Positions 30,867 to 38,583 of a DNA stretch of 38,583 nucleotides are shown piece by piece; positions within the stretch are counted from its first letter, which is position 1, and every line of letters begins with the position of its first letter. Below the pieces are notes generated by a model. It worked only from the letters and a program-made list of their open reading frames with translations. It ran no database searches and was not told the origin of the DNA. The translations under genes and the position numbers were made by a program. This stretch comes from JALHTG01 sp964653695. GTDB taxonomy: Archaea > Thermoproteota > Bathyarchaeia > 40CM-2-53-6 > JALHTG01. Location of the stretch: the NCBI GenBank assembly GCA_964653695.1, contig CAZZFQ010000007.1:1-38583 (forward strand). Reading direction: 5' to 3'.

Positions 30867-31283
30867 TTGAACTCCCGCATCTCGGCCAAGAAGAATCTAG
30901 TCACGGTCTCTCGTTTGCTCCCTCCAGGAAAGACAGAGATCCCCGTCTCCCAGTTAAGGGCGGTCGAGCTGGCCGTGAGTAGTGTCTTCCCGCCAATATT
31001 CGTATCTCTGTCATGTATTGTTTTTCTTGTCGTTGTGTGGTGGTTTTTGGGCGGCGGGTCGTGGCCCATAGCTCTTCATGAGACATATAGATCAGTTTGT
31101 TCATGGGCTGTGCTCGGGGCTCTGCTAGGTGCTGCAGTGGCTGGATACTCCTGGGCCTTCGGGAGCATCAATATTACCACTGTCGACGACCATACGCGAA
31201 TTGTAGTGCGTATGGTACCAAGGCGCTCAGGCGAGAGGTTTGTCAATGCCTTGAGAAATATGACGCGGTCGAGAGAAGAATGA
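30867..31283 (+). CDS. Small two-TM membrane protein with PH-like flanking region
   Basis: At least 138 residues. A beta-rich N-terminal part (GLNSRISAKKNLVTVSR, then GKTEIPVSQLRAVEL) recalls the first strands of archaeal/bacterial PH-like domains. Two membrane segments (about 43-62 and 78-97) are inserted, and a final beta part has INITTVDDHTRIVVRM and a helix with RFVNALRNM. The TTG at 30867 is the first ordinary start, but the frame continues upstream in the same style (VEDEVQCKG) to a stop at 30816-30818. A strong SD GAGGTGA lies six bases before an ACG at 30825. I keep the TTG as a minimum and flag ACG or CTG (30837) as possible true starts. It overlaps the TrmI start by four bases. Confidence 0.6.
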   Translation: MNSRISAKKNLVTVSRLLPPGKTEIPVSQLRAVELAVSSVFPPIFVSLSCIVFLVVVWWFLGGGSWPIALHETYRSVCSWAVLGALLGAAVAGYSWAFGSINITTVDDHTRIVVRMVPRRSGERFVNALRNMTRSREE

Positions 31284-32056
31284 CGGCGGTCAGAGAAGGA
31301 GACTTCGTACTCCTATATCTCGACGAAAGAAAAAGGTGGCTTGTCCGGGCAAAAGAAGGAGTAGAATTCCAAACACACAGAGGAATAGTGAAGCTAGGGG
31401 AGATAGTCGGGAAACCTTTTGGCAGCTGCATAAGATCCTCGCTGGGCTTTGAATTCCATGTTCTCCCACCTACCTTAGCAGACCATATCGTGAACATTCG
31501 AAGGCCGACTCAGATACTGTACGACAAAGACATTGCGCTTGTGTTGTTCAGACTGGGGCTTCGATCAGGAAGCATAGTTGTTGAGGCAGGAACAGGAAGT
31601 GGCGCGATGACCGCTGCTCTAGCGAACGCGGTTAGACCGGAGGGGCATGTCTACAGCTATGAGATTAGACACGAGTTCGCGGAAATCGCCACAAGAAACG
31701 TGGCTAAGATGGGATTGGAACAATATGTGACTGTCAAGAACAATGATGCGAAACTTGGCTTCGAAGAAGAGAATGTCGATGCTGCTTTTATTGACCTCGA
31801 AGATCCTTGGGAAGTGATCGATTCCGTACATTCGGCACTGAAGGGAGGATGTCCGATGGCTTCATTCAGCCCCACTGTAAACCAAGTTGAAAAGATTGTA
31901 GAGGCAATGAAAGAGAAATTTGTCGATCTGGATACTGTTGAATGCTTTGTAAGAAGCATACGAGTCGAGAAGGGAAAGACAAGGCCGAGGACATTGATGA
32001 TAGGCCACACAGGCTATCTGACATTCGCAAGGAAGATTCTCGAAAAGAACCAATAG
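31280..32056 (+). CDS. trmI: tRNA (adenine-N1)-methyltransferase TrmI
   Basis: This 258-residue protein starts MTAVREGDFVLLYLDERKRW, the usual beta-barrel N-domain of TrmI. The SAM-binding domain follows, with VVEAGTGSGAMTAALA as motif I, VYSYEIRHEFAEIA, and DAAFIDLEDPWEVI with the catalytic-site acidic residues. A final part has FSPTVNQVEKIVEAM and ENFxxx-type aromatic positions. The enzyme methylates N1 of A57/A58 in archaeal tRNAs. The ATG at 31280 overlaps the previous stop (ATGA), so the two genes are coupled. An in-frame upstream ATG at 31097 would add 61 residues lacking homology, and is rejected. Confidence 0.93.
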   Translation: MTAVREGDFVLLYLDERKRWLVRAKEGVEFQTHRGIVKLGEIVGKPFGSCIRSSLGFEFHVLPPTLADHIVNIRRPTQILYDKDIALVLFRLGLRSGSIVVEAGTGSGAMTAALANAVRPEGHVYSYEIRHEFAEIATRNVAKMGLEQYVTVKNNDAKLGFEEENVDAAFIDLEDPWEVIDSVHSALKGGCPMASFSPTVNQVEKIVEAMKEKFVDLDTVECFVRSIRVEKGKTRPRTLMIGHTGYLTFARKILEKNQ

Positions 32057-32076
32057 ATGACTGGAGGTCTTCTCAC

Positions 32077-33009
32077 CTAGGGAAAAGTCGGCCTGATCGC
32101 TTTAAGCCCACAGGCATCAGTACATTCAAGACACATTATACATTCGGGGTCCGTCATTTTCTCCCATGATTGCTCGGTTATTCGCACGAGCATGGGACAA
32201 ACTTTCATGCAGTCTCCGCATTTGTTACATTTGAGGAGATTTCTTCTCAGACCAAGAAAACTGAATCGACTGAATACAGCTAGAAACGCTCCTGAAGGGC
32301 AAAGATACCTACACCAAGCCCTCATAACAAAGAACGATAGCACTATCACAAAGGTCAATATCATCAATCTAATGGCCAGCAGCCAAGTCACTGAGTTCAA
32401 CCAGCTCCAAACAAGATCCCAACTTAATGGGTTCGTTACGGGAGGTATTCCAAGAAAGTGTAGGACAGCCATCCTTGCGACCAATGGGAAGACACCCAGC
32501 AGAGTAGCCTCCGGAGACAACACAGAGAAGGGCCCACGAGCAAGCACTCCCAGAGCTGCTCTGTAGTCTTTCCCTACCCCAAAGATCAACGACAGTCCGA
32601 GAGAGCCGCTGACGAAAAAGGTCATTGCAAGTATTCCATACTTGACTTTGAGCGATCCCATATGAGTTCGAGATGAAACTTCGCGACGTTTGGCATTCAC
32701 TTCGCCGATCAGATCCTGCACCAATCCAAAGGGACAAATCCATCCGCAAGTCGCCCTCCCTATGAAAATGGCGAAAAGAATGAAAACTGCAAGCGGTATC
32801 CATGGGAGGATGGGCTCGGAGAACAGGTCCTGAATCGCGTCGAACGCTGAGATAACGGTCTTCTCGCTGTCACCGAATGTTAGTAGTATGGGGAGAGTGA
32901 GAGCAGTGCGAGCAATACCGAGACTTGCTCCCACGAATGCGACTGCACTAGCTGCCTGAACAATCTTTCTGACCCACCAGATTTGGTGCTTCTGTTCTGG
33001 AGTCTGCAA
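32077..33009 (-). CDS. NapH/CcoG-like membrane polyferredoxin
   Basis: This 310-residue membrane protein has five or six membrane segments. CysPro motifs GWICPFG (about 90) and RYLCPSG (about 235) are typical of NapH-like proteins. Two C-terminal 4Fe-4S motifs follow, CNKCGDCMKVCP and CIMCLECTDACG. NapH-type proteins pass electrons between quinone and periplasmic or cytoplasmic partners. The start is TTG at 33009, supported by GGAG nine bases upstream. It is preceded by a small one-TM protein on the same strand and stands divergent from the FAD oxidase and CCG protein, so it may be an electron acceptor for them; this is inference. Confidence 0.85.
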   Translation of the reverse strand: MQTPEQKHQIWWVRKIVQAASAVAFVGASLGIARTALTLPILLTFGDSEKTVISAFDAIQDLFSEPILPWIPLAVFILFAIFIGRATCGWICPFGLVQDLIGEVNAKRREVSSRTHMGSLKVKYGILAMTFFVSGSLGLSLIFGVGKDYRAALGVLARGPFSVLSPEATLLGVFPLVARMAVLHFLGIPPVTNPLSWDLVWSWLNSVTWLLAIRLMILTFVIVLSFFVMRAWCRYLCPSGAFLAVFSRFSFLGLRRNLLKCNKCGDCMKVCPMLVRITEQSWEKMTDPECIMCLECTDACGLKAIRPTFP

Positions 33010-33021
33010 TGGCAGTTTCTC

Positions 33022-33225
33022 CTAAGGTATGCCTGCGATGCACGTTTCGCTAACGACTTTCACAAGCTTCCACAGTTCGTCCAGCTGTTTATTGAAGATT
33101 CCCAGATAGAGTAAGCTCAGTCCAATTGTCAGAAGGAATGATGCAAGCAGTCTTTGCTTCAACCTATCCGCCCACACGTATTTTTCTATGCGTGTTATTG
33201 GTCTTTCATTTAACTGTTTTTTCAT
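33022..33225 (-). CDS. Small membrane protein upstream of NapH-like gene
   Basis: The 67-residue form starts at ATG 33225 and has a basic N-terminus (MKKQLNERPITRIEKYVWAD), one membrane segment (about 28-46, LLASFLLTIGLSLLYLGIF) and a polar tail. A longer form from ATG 33300 is possible, but the minus-strand TATA (CATATTTAACC, about 33305-33315) lies only about a dozen bases before that ATG, so the transcript should start inside it. It ends 12 bases before the NapH-like TTG and is probably co-transcribed. It may be a small subunit or assembly factor for the polyferredoxin. No family recognised. Confidence 0.6.
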   Translation of the reverse strand: MKKQLNERPITRIEKYVWADRLKQRLLASFLLTIGLSLLYLGIFNKQLDELWKLVKVVSETCIAGIP

Positions 33226-33304
33226 TCGGTCAACATCTTCCAAGGCGGCACTTGTAAGTTCTCTTGCCGAATATTCCTGATCTGTTTGTGGCCGATGCAT
33301 CTAA

Positions 33305-33315
33305 CGGTTAAATAT
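33305..33315. promoter_or_regulatory. Shared TATA-like element between NapH-like operon and FAD oxidase
   Basis: CGGTTAAATATG on the plus strand gives a leader of about 15-20 bases before the FAD oxidase ATG at 33355. The same bases read CATATTTAACC on the minus strand and could serve the divergent pair. Confidence 0.5.
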
Positions 33316-33354
33316 GGTCCGCTAGAGAATGACCTAACTCTCGACGGTGTCAGT

Positions 33355-34821
33355 ATGGTTGAATACGCAAGGCCTAGCCCGAAGGTAATAGACGAGCTGA
33401 AAGTCATAGTGGGACAGGAATTTGTCACTACAAGCAGGCCTATTCTTGCCTCATACGTCGCCAAGGGGATCATGGGACTGGAATGTACAGTCGCTGACGC
33501 GGTGGTCCGTCCTAGAACGGTTGAGGAGATTCAGAGAATACTAAGACTAGCAGGAAGCGAGAGAATACCTGTCACTCCAACTTCTGGAGGGCTAAGCGGT
33601 GGTTTTGCCTGCCCTTTCGTTGAGCCTGGAGGCATTCTACTTGACCTATCCAGAATGGACAGGATTCTGGAGGTAGATGTGGATTGCAGATACATGGTAG
33701 TGGAGCCAGGAGTAACGAGTGGAGCAGCATGGAGCTACTTCAGAAGCAACTACCCTCACTTGGCCCCTCCGATTCCGGACGGTGCACCTCCAGCTGCAAC
33801 TCTTCTTGGAGATGCGATAGAAAGAGGATTCAGCCTAGTTACGAACAAGTATGGTCCGCAGGCTGATCTTGTCCTTGGAATGGAGGTTGTACTACCGACA
33901 GGAGCGATTATCAGGACTGGATCGTGGGCTCTCCCAGGAGCCAAACCCTTCTACAAATGGGGTTTGGGCCCCGACTTGGGTGGCCTATTTTTGGGCGCGC
34001 AAGGAACCATGGGCGTTGTTACGAAGTTGGCGATAAAGGTTCTTCCCCACACCGAGCACAAGGATTTGATCGCTTACGGGTTTGAGACTGTGGAGGACAT
34101 GGTGGAAGCGACCTTCGAGGTGCTCAAGAAAGAGATATGCGTGCTGGTTCAGTGTGGAAATTGGTGGTTGGTTCCAACGAGAATCGCTCCTGAAGCCGAA
34201 GTCTCATCTCAGAAGGATTTCTGGAGTAAAGCCGGTGTTCCCGAATGGTTCTCGAACTTTGAGATTTGGGGAAGAGACGAAGAAGATCTGAATTACCAGC
34301 GTAGAATCATTCACTCTGTCATGGGAGAGGCAAAGAAGCGCGGAATCAGAGCTGAAGAATGGAAACTTCATCCGAAACAGAAGGCAAGTCGACTTACAAA
34401 ACCTAACAAGATAGCCATTCCGTATGCGCTGTTCAGAGGCTCCTTCCTGTTCATTACCTGGTACACTCCATGGAAGGACGCTTCACAGTTCTGTAGAATC
34501 GCAGAGGAGAAGATGACAAGCTACAAGATCCCGCCCATATTATGGGTCGCTTCCATCGAACATGGAAGAGAAGCTATCTGCATGCCAATTGTCTGTTTCG
34601 ATCCCACCAAACCCGACGAGCTGAAAAAGGTTCAAGACTTCAATCGAGATACCACGGATGTTTTTCTTTCGAAAGGATGGTTGAACTACAGGCCAGACCC
34701 CAAGATTCATTCAAGGAAAACGTTCTCCATGGCGAGCGACTACTTCGATTTGTTGAAGAGGATCAAGAGCGTTCTTGATCCCGATGGGATCATGCACCCT
34801 GGACGATTGACCCTGCCTTAG
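33355..34821 (+). CDS. FAD-linked oxidase, GlcD/D-lactate dehydrogenase family
   Basis: This 488-residue protein has the PCMH-type FAD domain: VVRPRTVEEIQRILRLAGSE, then PVTPTSGGLSGGFACPFVE, the stretch MVVEPGVTSGAAWSYF, and GDAIERGFSLVTNKYGPQADLVLGMEVVLPTG. GLGPDLGGLFLGAQGTMGVVTK and a C-terminal substrate cap ending in DPDGIMHPGRLTLP complete it. Family members oxidise D-lactate, glycolate or related 2-hydroxyacids. The ATG at 33355 is set by the TATA at about 33306-33314; the longer frame from 33286 includes the promoter. The CCG iron-sulfur partner starts seven bases after its stop. Substrate is not readable from sequence. Confidence 0.9.
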   Translation: MVEYARPSPKVIDELKVIVGQEFVTTSRPILASYVAKGIMGLECTVADAVVRPRTVEEIQRILRLAGSERIPVTPTSGGLSGGFACPFVEPGGILLDLSRMDRILEVDVDCRYMVVEPGVTSGAAWSYFRSNYPHLAPPIPDGAPPAATLLGDAIERGFSLVTNKYGPQADLVLGMEVVLPTGAIIRTGSWALPGAKPFYKWGLGPDLGGLFLGAQGTMGVVTKLAIKVLPHTEHKDLIAYGFETVEDMVEATFEVLKKEICVLVQCGNWWLVPTRIAPEAEVSSQKDFWSKAGVPEWFSNFEIWGRDEEDLNYQRRIIHSVMGEAKKRGIRAEEWKLHPKQKASRLTKPNKIAIPYALFRGSFLFITWYTPWKDASQFCRIAEEKMTSYKIPPILWVASIEHGREAICMPIVCFDPTKPDELKKVQDFNRDTTDVFLSKGWLNYRPDPKIHSRKTFSMASDYFDLLKRIKSVLDPDGIMHPGRLTLP

Positions 34822-34828
34822 GGGAGCG

Positions 34829-36070
34829 ATGACACTGCCAAAGATCAACGAATATGAGAGCTACATTTACAGGTGTATACATTGCAGGGCATGTAGATTC
34901 TGCTATTCCGGAGAGCCAGATAGAACTGGGTACGGAAGCTACACAGGAATCCTGATGAATTGCACGGCGGGCAAGAAGTATGGATGGGAATCGCACTTCG
35001 GCTCTGGAAAGGTTTGGATGGCGCGCGCCCTGATTGAAGGCACGATTCAACCCAGCGAAGAGATGGCGGACATTCTCCTACGCTGTCCGACCTGCGGAAA
35101 CTGTCAAGTCCAATGCGACAACAATATTCCGACAACTGAGATCATCGAGGCCATGAGAGCGACATGTGTGGACGCTGGCATTCCGCCACACCAGAAGCAC
35201 CATGCCTTTCTAGAATCCATAAAGGCGAACAACAATCCATATCAAGAGAAGCATGAGATGCGCACAAGCTGGACACAGGGCCTGAAGGCCGAGAAGGCGG
35301 ATCTCGTATATTTCGTAGGATGCACGGCGGCATACAGGCAGAGCGATGTCGCACGAGCTACTGCGAGACTTCTCGAAAAACTTGGGCTAAACTTCAGTGT
35401 TTTGCGCGACGAGGTTTGCTGCGGATCTCCAGCGCTCAGAATTGGCCAGATTTCAGTAGTCAAGAAGCTGATAGAGAAGAACCTTGAAGCTGTCCGACAT
35501 GCAGGCGCAAAAAAAGTCCTTTTTAGCTGTGCCGGTTGCTACCGAACCTTTAGGGTTGACTATCCCAAGTATGTTGGAGAACTACCTTTCGAGGTGGTAC
35601 ATGCAGTCGAATTCTTTTCCGATCTCTTGGATAAGAAGCTCTTGACACCTAGTAAACCCTTCAGTCAAAAGGTCACTTGGCATGACCCGTGCCATCTCGG
35701 ACGACATATAACGGCTCACATGAAAGGCAGGGCCTCAATTGAGACTCCTGACGTAAAGAAATTCAGACAGGAATGGTTCGAGAGGCCTCGAAGGATCTTG
35801 AGGTCAATTCCGGGCGTCGAACTGAGGGAAATGTACAGGAACAGAGAAGATGCGTGGTGTTGTGGCGCCGGAGGTGGAGTTAAGTCTGCTTATCCCGATT
35901 TGGCGTCTGAGACTGCGCAGGAAAGAATTAAGGAAGCGGAAGCAGCGGGCGCCAATTCATTGATCACAGCATGTCCCTTCTGCCTGACTAACCTCTCGGA
36001 GGCGGTAAGAGCAATGTCTTCGAACATGACAATTCTGGACCTGTTCCAGTTACTTGACCGGACAATCTGA
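34829..36070 (+). CDS. CCG-domain iron-sulfur protein (GlcF/LutA/HdrD-like), partner of the FAD oxidase
   Basis: This 413-residue protein has an N-terminal pair of 4Fe-4S sites (CIHCRACRFC, and CPTCGNCQVQCD near residue 92) and two CCG domains. These show CCGSPALRIG, SCAGCYRTFR, the DPCHLGRH segment and WCCGAGGGVKSA. A C-terminal CPFC site is also seen. Such proteins accept electrons from an FAD oxidase and pass them on to quinone or heterodisulfide. GGGGAG lies a few bases before the ATG and the gap from the oxidase is seven bases, so the pair is one transcript. It is convergent with triosephosphate isomerase. Confidence 0.9.
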   Translation: MTLPKINEYESYIYRCIHCRACRFCYSGEPDRTGYGSYTGILMNCTAGKKYGWESHFGSGKVWMARALIEGTIQPSEEMADILLRCPTCGNCQVQCDNNIPTTEIIEAMRATCVDAGIPPHQKHHAFLESIKANNNPYQEKHEMRTSWTQGLKAEKADLVYFVGCTAAYRQSDVARATARLLEKLGLNFSVLRDEVCCGSPALRIGQISVVKKLIEKNLEAVRHAGAKKVLFSCAGCYRTFRVDYPKYVGELPFEVVHAVEFFSDLLDKKLLTPSKPFSQKVTWHDPCHLGRHITAHMKGRASIETPDVKKFRQEWFERPRRILRSIPGVELREMYRNREDAWCCGAGGGVKSAYPDLASETAQERIKEAEAAGANSLITACPFCLTNLSEAVRAMSSNMTILDLFQLLDRTI

Positions 36071-36099
36071 AGGGCTTCTGAACGATACGTAAGCACTTT

Positions 36100-36789
36100 T
36101 CAGATGCAGTTTGCCATTGCGCAAGCCAAATCCAAGGCTGCATGCTTGGGATCCTTCGCCCTGACGACCCCGCTTGAGATGAGAATTCCCTGAGTTCCCA
36201 AGTCCAAGGCTGACGATGCATCTCGACGATCAGTGATTCCGGCACCGCATAGGATCACAACATTCGGATTCACTCTTCTTATCATCGCGACCGCAGCAGT
36301 TACAACTTCCGGCTTCGCCTTCGAAACCGCAACTCCTGTCCCTATCAGCTCCGGTGGCTCCACTGCCACCATGTCTGGTCCTAGTGCAGCGCAAGCGCCA
36401 GCAACTTTGGCGTTGTTGGCACAGACGACGGATATTAGACCTGCAGTCTTGGCTCGTTGTATGGTTTCCTCGACGACTCTGAGCCCAAGCTGCCTCTCCG
36501 AGTGATTTAGCAGAGTGCCGCGGCCTCCAGCTTCCTTCACGGCTTCAGCGGTGACATAGCCAGTATGTGCTCCCTGTGGCTGAGGGTCTAAGTGTTGGGC
36601 AAATACAGGGATTTCAACGTGCAAGCTTATGGACTGGATGTCGGTCGTCTGTGGAGCTACGATGACCCTGATTCCAGTCTTCTTCTGAACATCGCCCAGA
36701 TCTCTGGAGAGATCCAAGGCCTTCTGGCCTGTTGCTTCGGAGTAAGTCTTGAAGTTGACAATCATTGTCGGTTTCTCTTCATAGTTCAT
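36100..36789 (-). CDS. tpiA: Triosephosphate isomerase, archaeal type
   Basis: This 229-residue protein is the short archaeal TIM. Asn12 and Lys14 in VNFKTY bind substrate. His96 in LLNHSERQLG and Glu144 in AVEPPELIGTG are the acid-base pair. GAGITDRRDAS and QGILISSGVV form the phosphate-binding end. It interconverts dihydroxyacetone phosphate and glyceraldehyde 3-phosphate. The ATG at 36789 is about 37 bases after a good TATA box. It is divergent from FBP aldolase/phosphatase, and both act on triose phosphates in gluconeogenesis. Confidence 0.95.
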   Translation of the reverse strand: MNYEEKPTMIVNFKTYSEATGQKALDLSRDLGDVQKKTGIRVIVAPQTTDIQSISLHVEIPVFAQHLDPQPQGAHTGYVTAEAVKEAGGRGTLLNHSERQLGLRVVEETIQRAKTAGLISVVCANNAKVAGACAALGPDMVAVEPPELIGTGVAVSKAKPEVVTAAVAMIRRVNPNVVILCGAGITDRRDASSALDLGTQGILISSGVVRAKDPKHAALDLACAMANCI

Positions 36790-36820
36790 CGAGGATCGTG
36801 TATCCGTTTATGACCGGGTT

Positions 36821-36830
36821 AGTATTTATC
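36821..36830 (-). promoter_or_regulatory. TATA box of the tpiA gene
   Basis: The minus strand reads GATAAATACT, about 35 bases upstream of the tpiA start. Confidence 0.6.
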
Positions 36831-36913
36831 GTCGATGTTTCTGCGGCCGGCTGTCAGGTCGGGAGGACAGTCTTGGCTGATCAAACATTGTTTGGAAAAG
36901 GACTGGGGAAAGC

Positions 36914-36923
36914 AGTAAATATC
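36914..36923 (+). promoter_or_regulatory. TATA box of the FBP aldolase/phosphatase gene
   Basis: AGTAAATATC lies about 26 bases before the first ATG at 36943, so a leaderless start there is possible, or translation begins at the next ATG (36955). Confidence 0.55.
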
Positions 36924-36942
36924 AACGGGGGCAGTTGAGCTC

Positions 36943-38079
36943 ATGGTGGTGAGTATGAGTAAAGGGCAGAGAACTACAATCTCAATCATCAAAGCAGATG
37001 TAGGATCCGTCGGAGGCCACCATGTTGTACATCCAGAGCAAATGAGAGTTGCCACCTCATGTCTCGAAGACGCGAAGAAAAGCGGAACGATCATCGACTA
37101 CCGTGTCTTTAGCTGTGGGGATGACCTTGAGCTGCTCATGACGCATCGTCACGGAGAGAACAACAGCAAGATTCACGGGCTTGCTTGGGACACGTTCAAA
37201 GAAATCACCGAGAAGGTGTCCAAGCCGATGAAGCTCTACGGTGCGGGACAAGACCTGCTATCGGATACATTTAGTGGAAACGTGAAAGGAATGGGGCCGG
37301 GCGTAGCGGAGATGGAGATTGAAGAAAGGAGGAGTGAGCCTATGGTTGTTTTCGCGGCGGACAAGACTGAGCCTGGAGCCTTCAACTATCTTCTCTTCAG
37401 GATCTTCGCAGACCCATCCAATACGGCCGGTTTGGTGATAGATCCGTCTATGCACGGTGGTTTCACTTTTCGAGTCATGGATGTTCAAGAGAGCAAGGTT
37501 GTTGACGTTATTTGCCCAGCCGAGATGTACGACCTGATCGCACTCATTGGAACGACAGGGCGGTACATAATCGAAAGAGTCTATCGGACATCTGACAAGT
37601 TACTTGCGGCAGTCTCAAGCACAACTCGGCTCAACCTGATTGCAGGCAGGTACGTCGGTAAGGATGATCCCGTAATGATGGTGCGCACGCAACATGGTCT
37701 TCCGGCAACTGGAGAAGTTCTAGCACCCTTCGGGTTCCCGCACCTAGTCGCCGGGTTCATGAGAGGCTCACATTACGGCCCTCTAATGCCCGTCGGTTTA
37801 CAAACTGCCAAATGCACCTTGTTTGATGGCCCTCCTAGGATCGTCGCCCTCGGCTACAATATCTGCGATGGACATCTCGTCGGTGTTGGCGGAAATGAGC
37901 CAGCAGACCTTTTCGACGATCCGGCCTTCGATCGGGCCAGAGCGATCGCAAATGAGATAACAGACTACATCCGAAGACACGGAGAGTTCATGCCTGCAAG
38001 ACTGGGCCCTGAAGAGATGGAGTACACAACTCTTCCCCAGGTCCTCGAGAAGCTGAAGCCAAGATTTCAGAAAGCGTAA
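36943..38079 (+). CDS. fbp: Fructose-1,6-bisphosphate aldolase/phosphatase
   Basis: This 378-residue protein is the bifunctional archaeal FBP aldolase/phosphatase, which joins triose phosphates and removes the 1-phosphate to give fructose 6-phosphate in one enzyme. The metal-binding N-terminus ISIIKADVGSVGGHHVVHPE is plain, as are the segments YRVFSCGDDLELLMTHRHGE, YGAGQDLLSDTFSGNVKGMG and AADKTEPGAFNYLLFRIF. GSHYGPLMPVG and LGYNICDGHLVG follow near the C-terminus. The start is ATG at 36943 or 36955; the latter gives MSKGQRTTISIIK and has GGTGGTGAG just before it, which is like other family members. It is a neighbour of tpiA, with which it shares substrate. Confidence 0.95.
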   Translation: MVVSMSKGQRTTISIIKADVGSVGGHHVVHPEQMRVATSCLEDAKKSGTIIDYRVFSCGDDLELLMTHRHGENNSKIHGLAWDTFKEITEKVSKPMKLYGAGQDLLSDTFSGNVKGMGPGVAEMEIEERRSEPMVVFAADKTEPGAFNYLLFRIFADPSNTAGLVIDPSMHGGFTFRVMDVQESKVVDVICPAEMYDLIALIGTTGRYIIERVYRTSDKLLAAVSSTTRLNLIAGRYVGKDDPVMMVRTQHGLPATGEVLAPFGFPHLVAGFMRGSHYGPLMPVGLQTAKCTLFDGPPRIVALGYNICDGHLVGVGGNEPADLFDDPAFDRARAIANEITDYIRRHGEFMPARLGPEEMEYTTLPQVLEKLKPRFQKA

Positions 38080-38293
38080 GAACCAGCTAGAACCACCCAA
38101 CTTCCTCCTTCTCTTTTGGCTGCTTGTTATTCATCAAGAATCCATATTCCGACAGCTATCTAATCGCTACATTACACCGACATGAGTTGGCGAGGCAAAC
38201 AGTAATCACGGGCCAGGAAAGAACTAGCCCCCCATGCCCCAAAACGCAAGCTTGAAGCGTTTGAAGACCCATTGACCATCCAAGGGATCATCG

Positions 38294-38583
38294 TTGGTTT
38301 GGAAGGTCCTTGTATGCGATCCAGTGGAGGTCGAAGGAACCCAGAGGCTTCGCAGTGCTGGGTTTGAGGTTGACGAGAGACCGACAATCTCCAGCGAAGA
38401 ATTGTTGAAGGTCGTCGGCGGATATGACGCTCTATTGATCCGCGGCAGAACAAAAGTAACCCCTGATGTGATCCAGGCTGGCAGAAGGCTGAAGGCCATT
38501 GTCAGGGCAGGTGTTGGCCTTGATAATGTGGATGTTGAGTTCGCAAAGAAGGCCGGCATACAGGTCACATCGACGCCAGCTGC
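38294..38583 (+). CDS. serA: D-3-phosphoglycerate dehydrogenase-like protein, N-terminal part only
   Basis: The frame is open to the window end and gives 96 residues: WKVLVCDPVEVEGTQRLRSA, then an ERPTISSEELLKVVGGYDALLIRGRTKV strand-helix. AIVRAGVGLDNVDVEFAKKAGI and VTSTPAA follow, exactly the first part of the SerA/D-isomer-specific 2-hydroxyacid dehydrogenase fold. SerA oxidises 3-phosphoglycerate in serine synthesis. The only plausible start in frame is TTG at 38294, after an in-frame stop. The catalytic and NAD-binding parts lie beyond the window, so a glyoxylate or hydroxypyruvate reductase is possible. The preceding interval from 38080 shows no other gene. Confidence 0.82.
   Translation, partial: MVWKVLVCDPVEVEGTQRLRSAGFEVDERPTISSEELLKVVGGYDALLIRGRTKVTPDVIQAGRRLKAIVRAGVGLDNVDVEFAKKAGIQVTSTPA

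Noticed and set aside
31097..31279. Extension of TrmI by 61 residues
   Set aside because: It overlaps the small membrane protein gene in another frame, and the Cys/Arg-rich sequence has no homology to TrmI.
1..38583. Insertion sequences, prophage, CRISPR array or defence system
   Set aside because: No transposase, integrase, terminal inverted repeats, regularly spaced repeats or known defence genes were seen.

Overview
The window is archaeal. It carries a TFIIB-type transcription factor, an aIF1/SUI1 protein, Alba, deoxyhypusine synthase, KaiC-like ATPases, an archaeosortase and archaeal-type TIM and FBP aldolase/phosphatase. Many genes are preceded by BRE/TATA-like boxes of the CTTAAATA type. 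A Cdv (ESCRT-III) cell-division cluster and a tRNA gene that appears to contain three introns point to the TACK side of the Archaea (a Thaumarchaeota-, Aigarchaeota- or Bathyarchaeota-like lineage). I cannot place it more precisely. Shine-Dalgarno (SD) sites are common, and several genes start with TTG or GTG. I see no insertion sequence, prophage, rRNA or CRISPR array.

Layout. 1-6.1 kb: CoaD-type adenylyltransferase (cut by the window edge), pyruvoyl arginine decarboxylase divergent from deoxyhypusine synthase, a zinc-ribbon protein, tRNA-Gln(CTG), TFB, aspartate racemase, a small zinc-ribbon protein and aIF1. 6.2-9.1 kb (minus): UbiD-family decarboxylase plus aconitase X large and small subunits, the genes expected for the archaeal modified mevalonate pathway (phosphomevalonate dehydratase and anhydromevalonate-phosphate decarboxylase). 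9.3-11.3 kb: a membrane-anchored beta-rich protein and an EndoQ-like DNA repair nuclease.

11.5-18.0 kb (minus) is the centrepiece: a nine-gene, nearly gapless set in the transcription order CdvB1, CdvA1, CdvB2 (winged helix), CdvC, Lrp/AsnC regulator, minimal FtsX-like permease, FtsE-like ATPase, CdvB3, CdvA2. It contains two CdvA and three CdvB paralogs and one CdvC. An ABC pair resembling FtsEX is embedded in it and translationally coupled to the regulator. This suggests a composite envelope-constriction machine in which an FtsEX-like ABC module works with ESCRT-III. That functional link is inference.

18.4-28.0 kb: Alba and a KaiC-domain protein on the plus strand, then a minus-strand surface island. 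The island holds a one-pass receptor-like protein whose cytoplasmic part is a KaiC/RecA ATPase, an archaeosortase, a small polytopic protein, two GT-C-type membrane glycosyltransferase-like proteins and a membrane-anchored secreted protein. 28.2-32.1 kb (plus): a nucleotidyltransferase-kinase fusion, a HAD phosphatase, a small PH-like membrane protein and TrmI tRNA m1A methyltransferase.

32.1-38.6 kb: a NapH-like polyferredoxin and a small membrane protein, divergent from a GlcD/GlcF-type FAD oxidase plus CCG iron-sulfur subunit (a likely 2-hydroxyacid oxidation module), then TIM and FBP aldolase/phosphatase (gluconeogenesis) and the start of a SerA-like dehydrogenase cut by the right edge.
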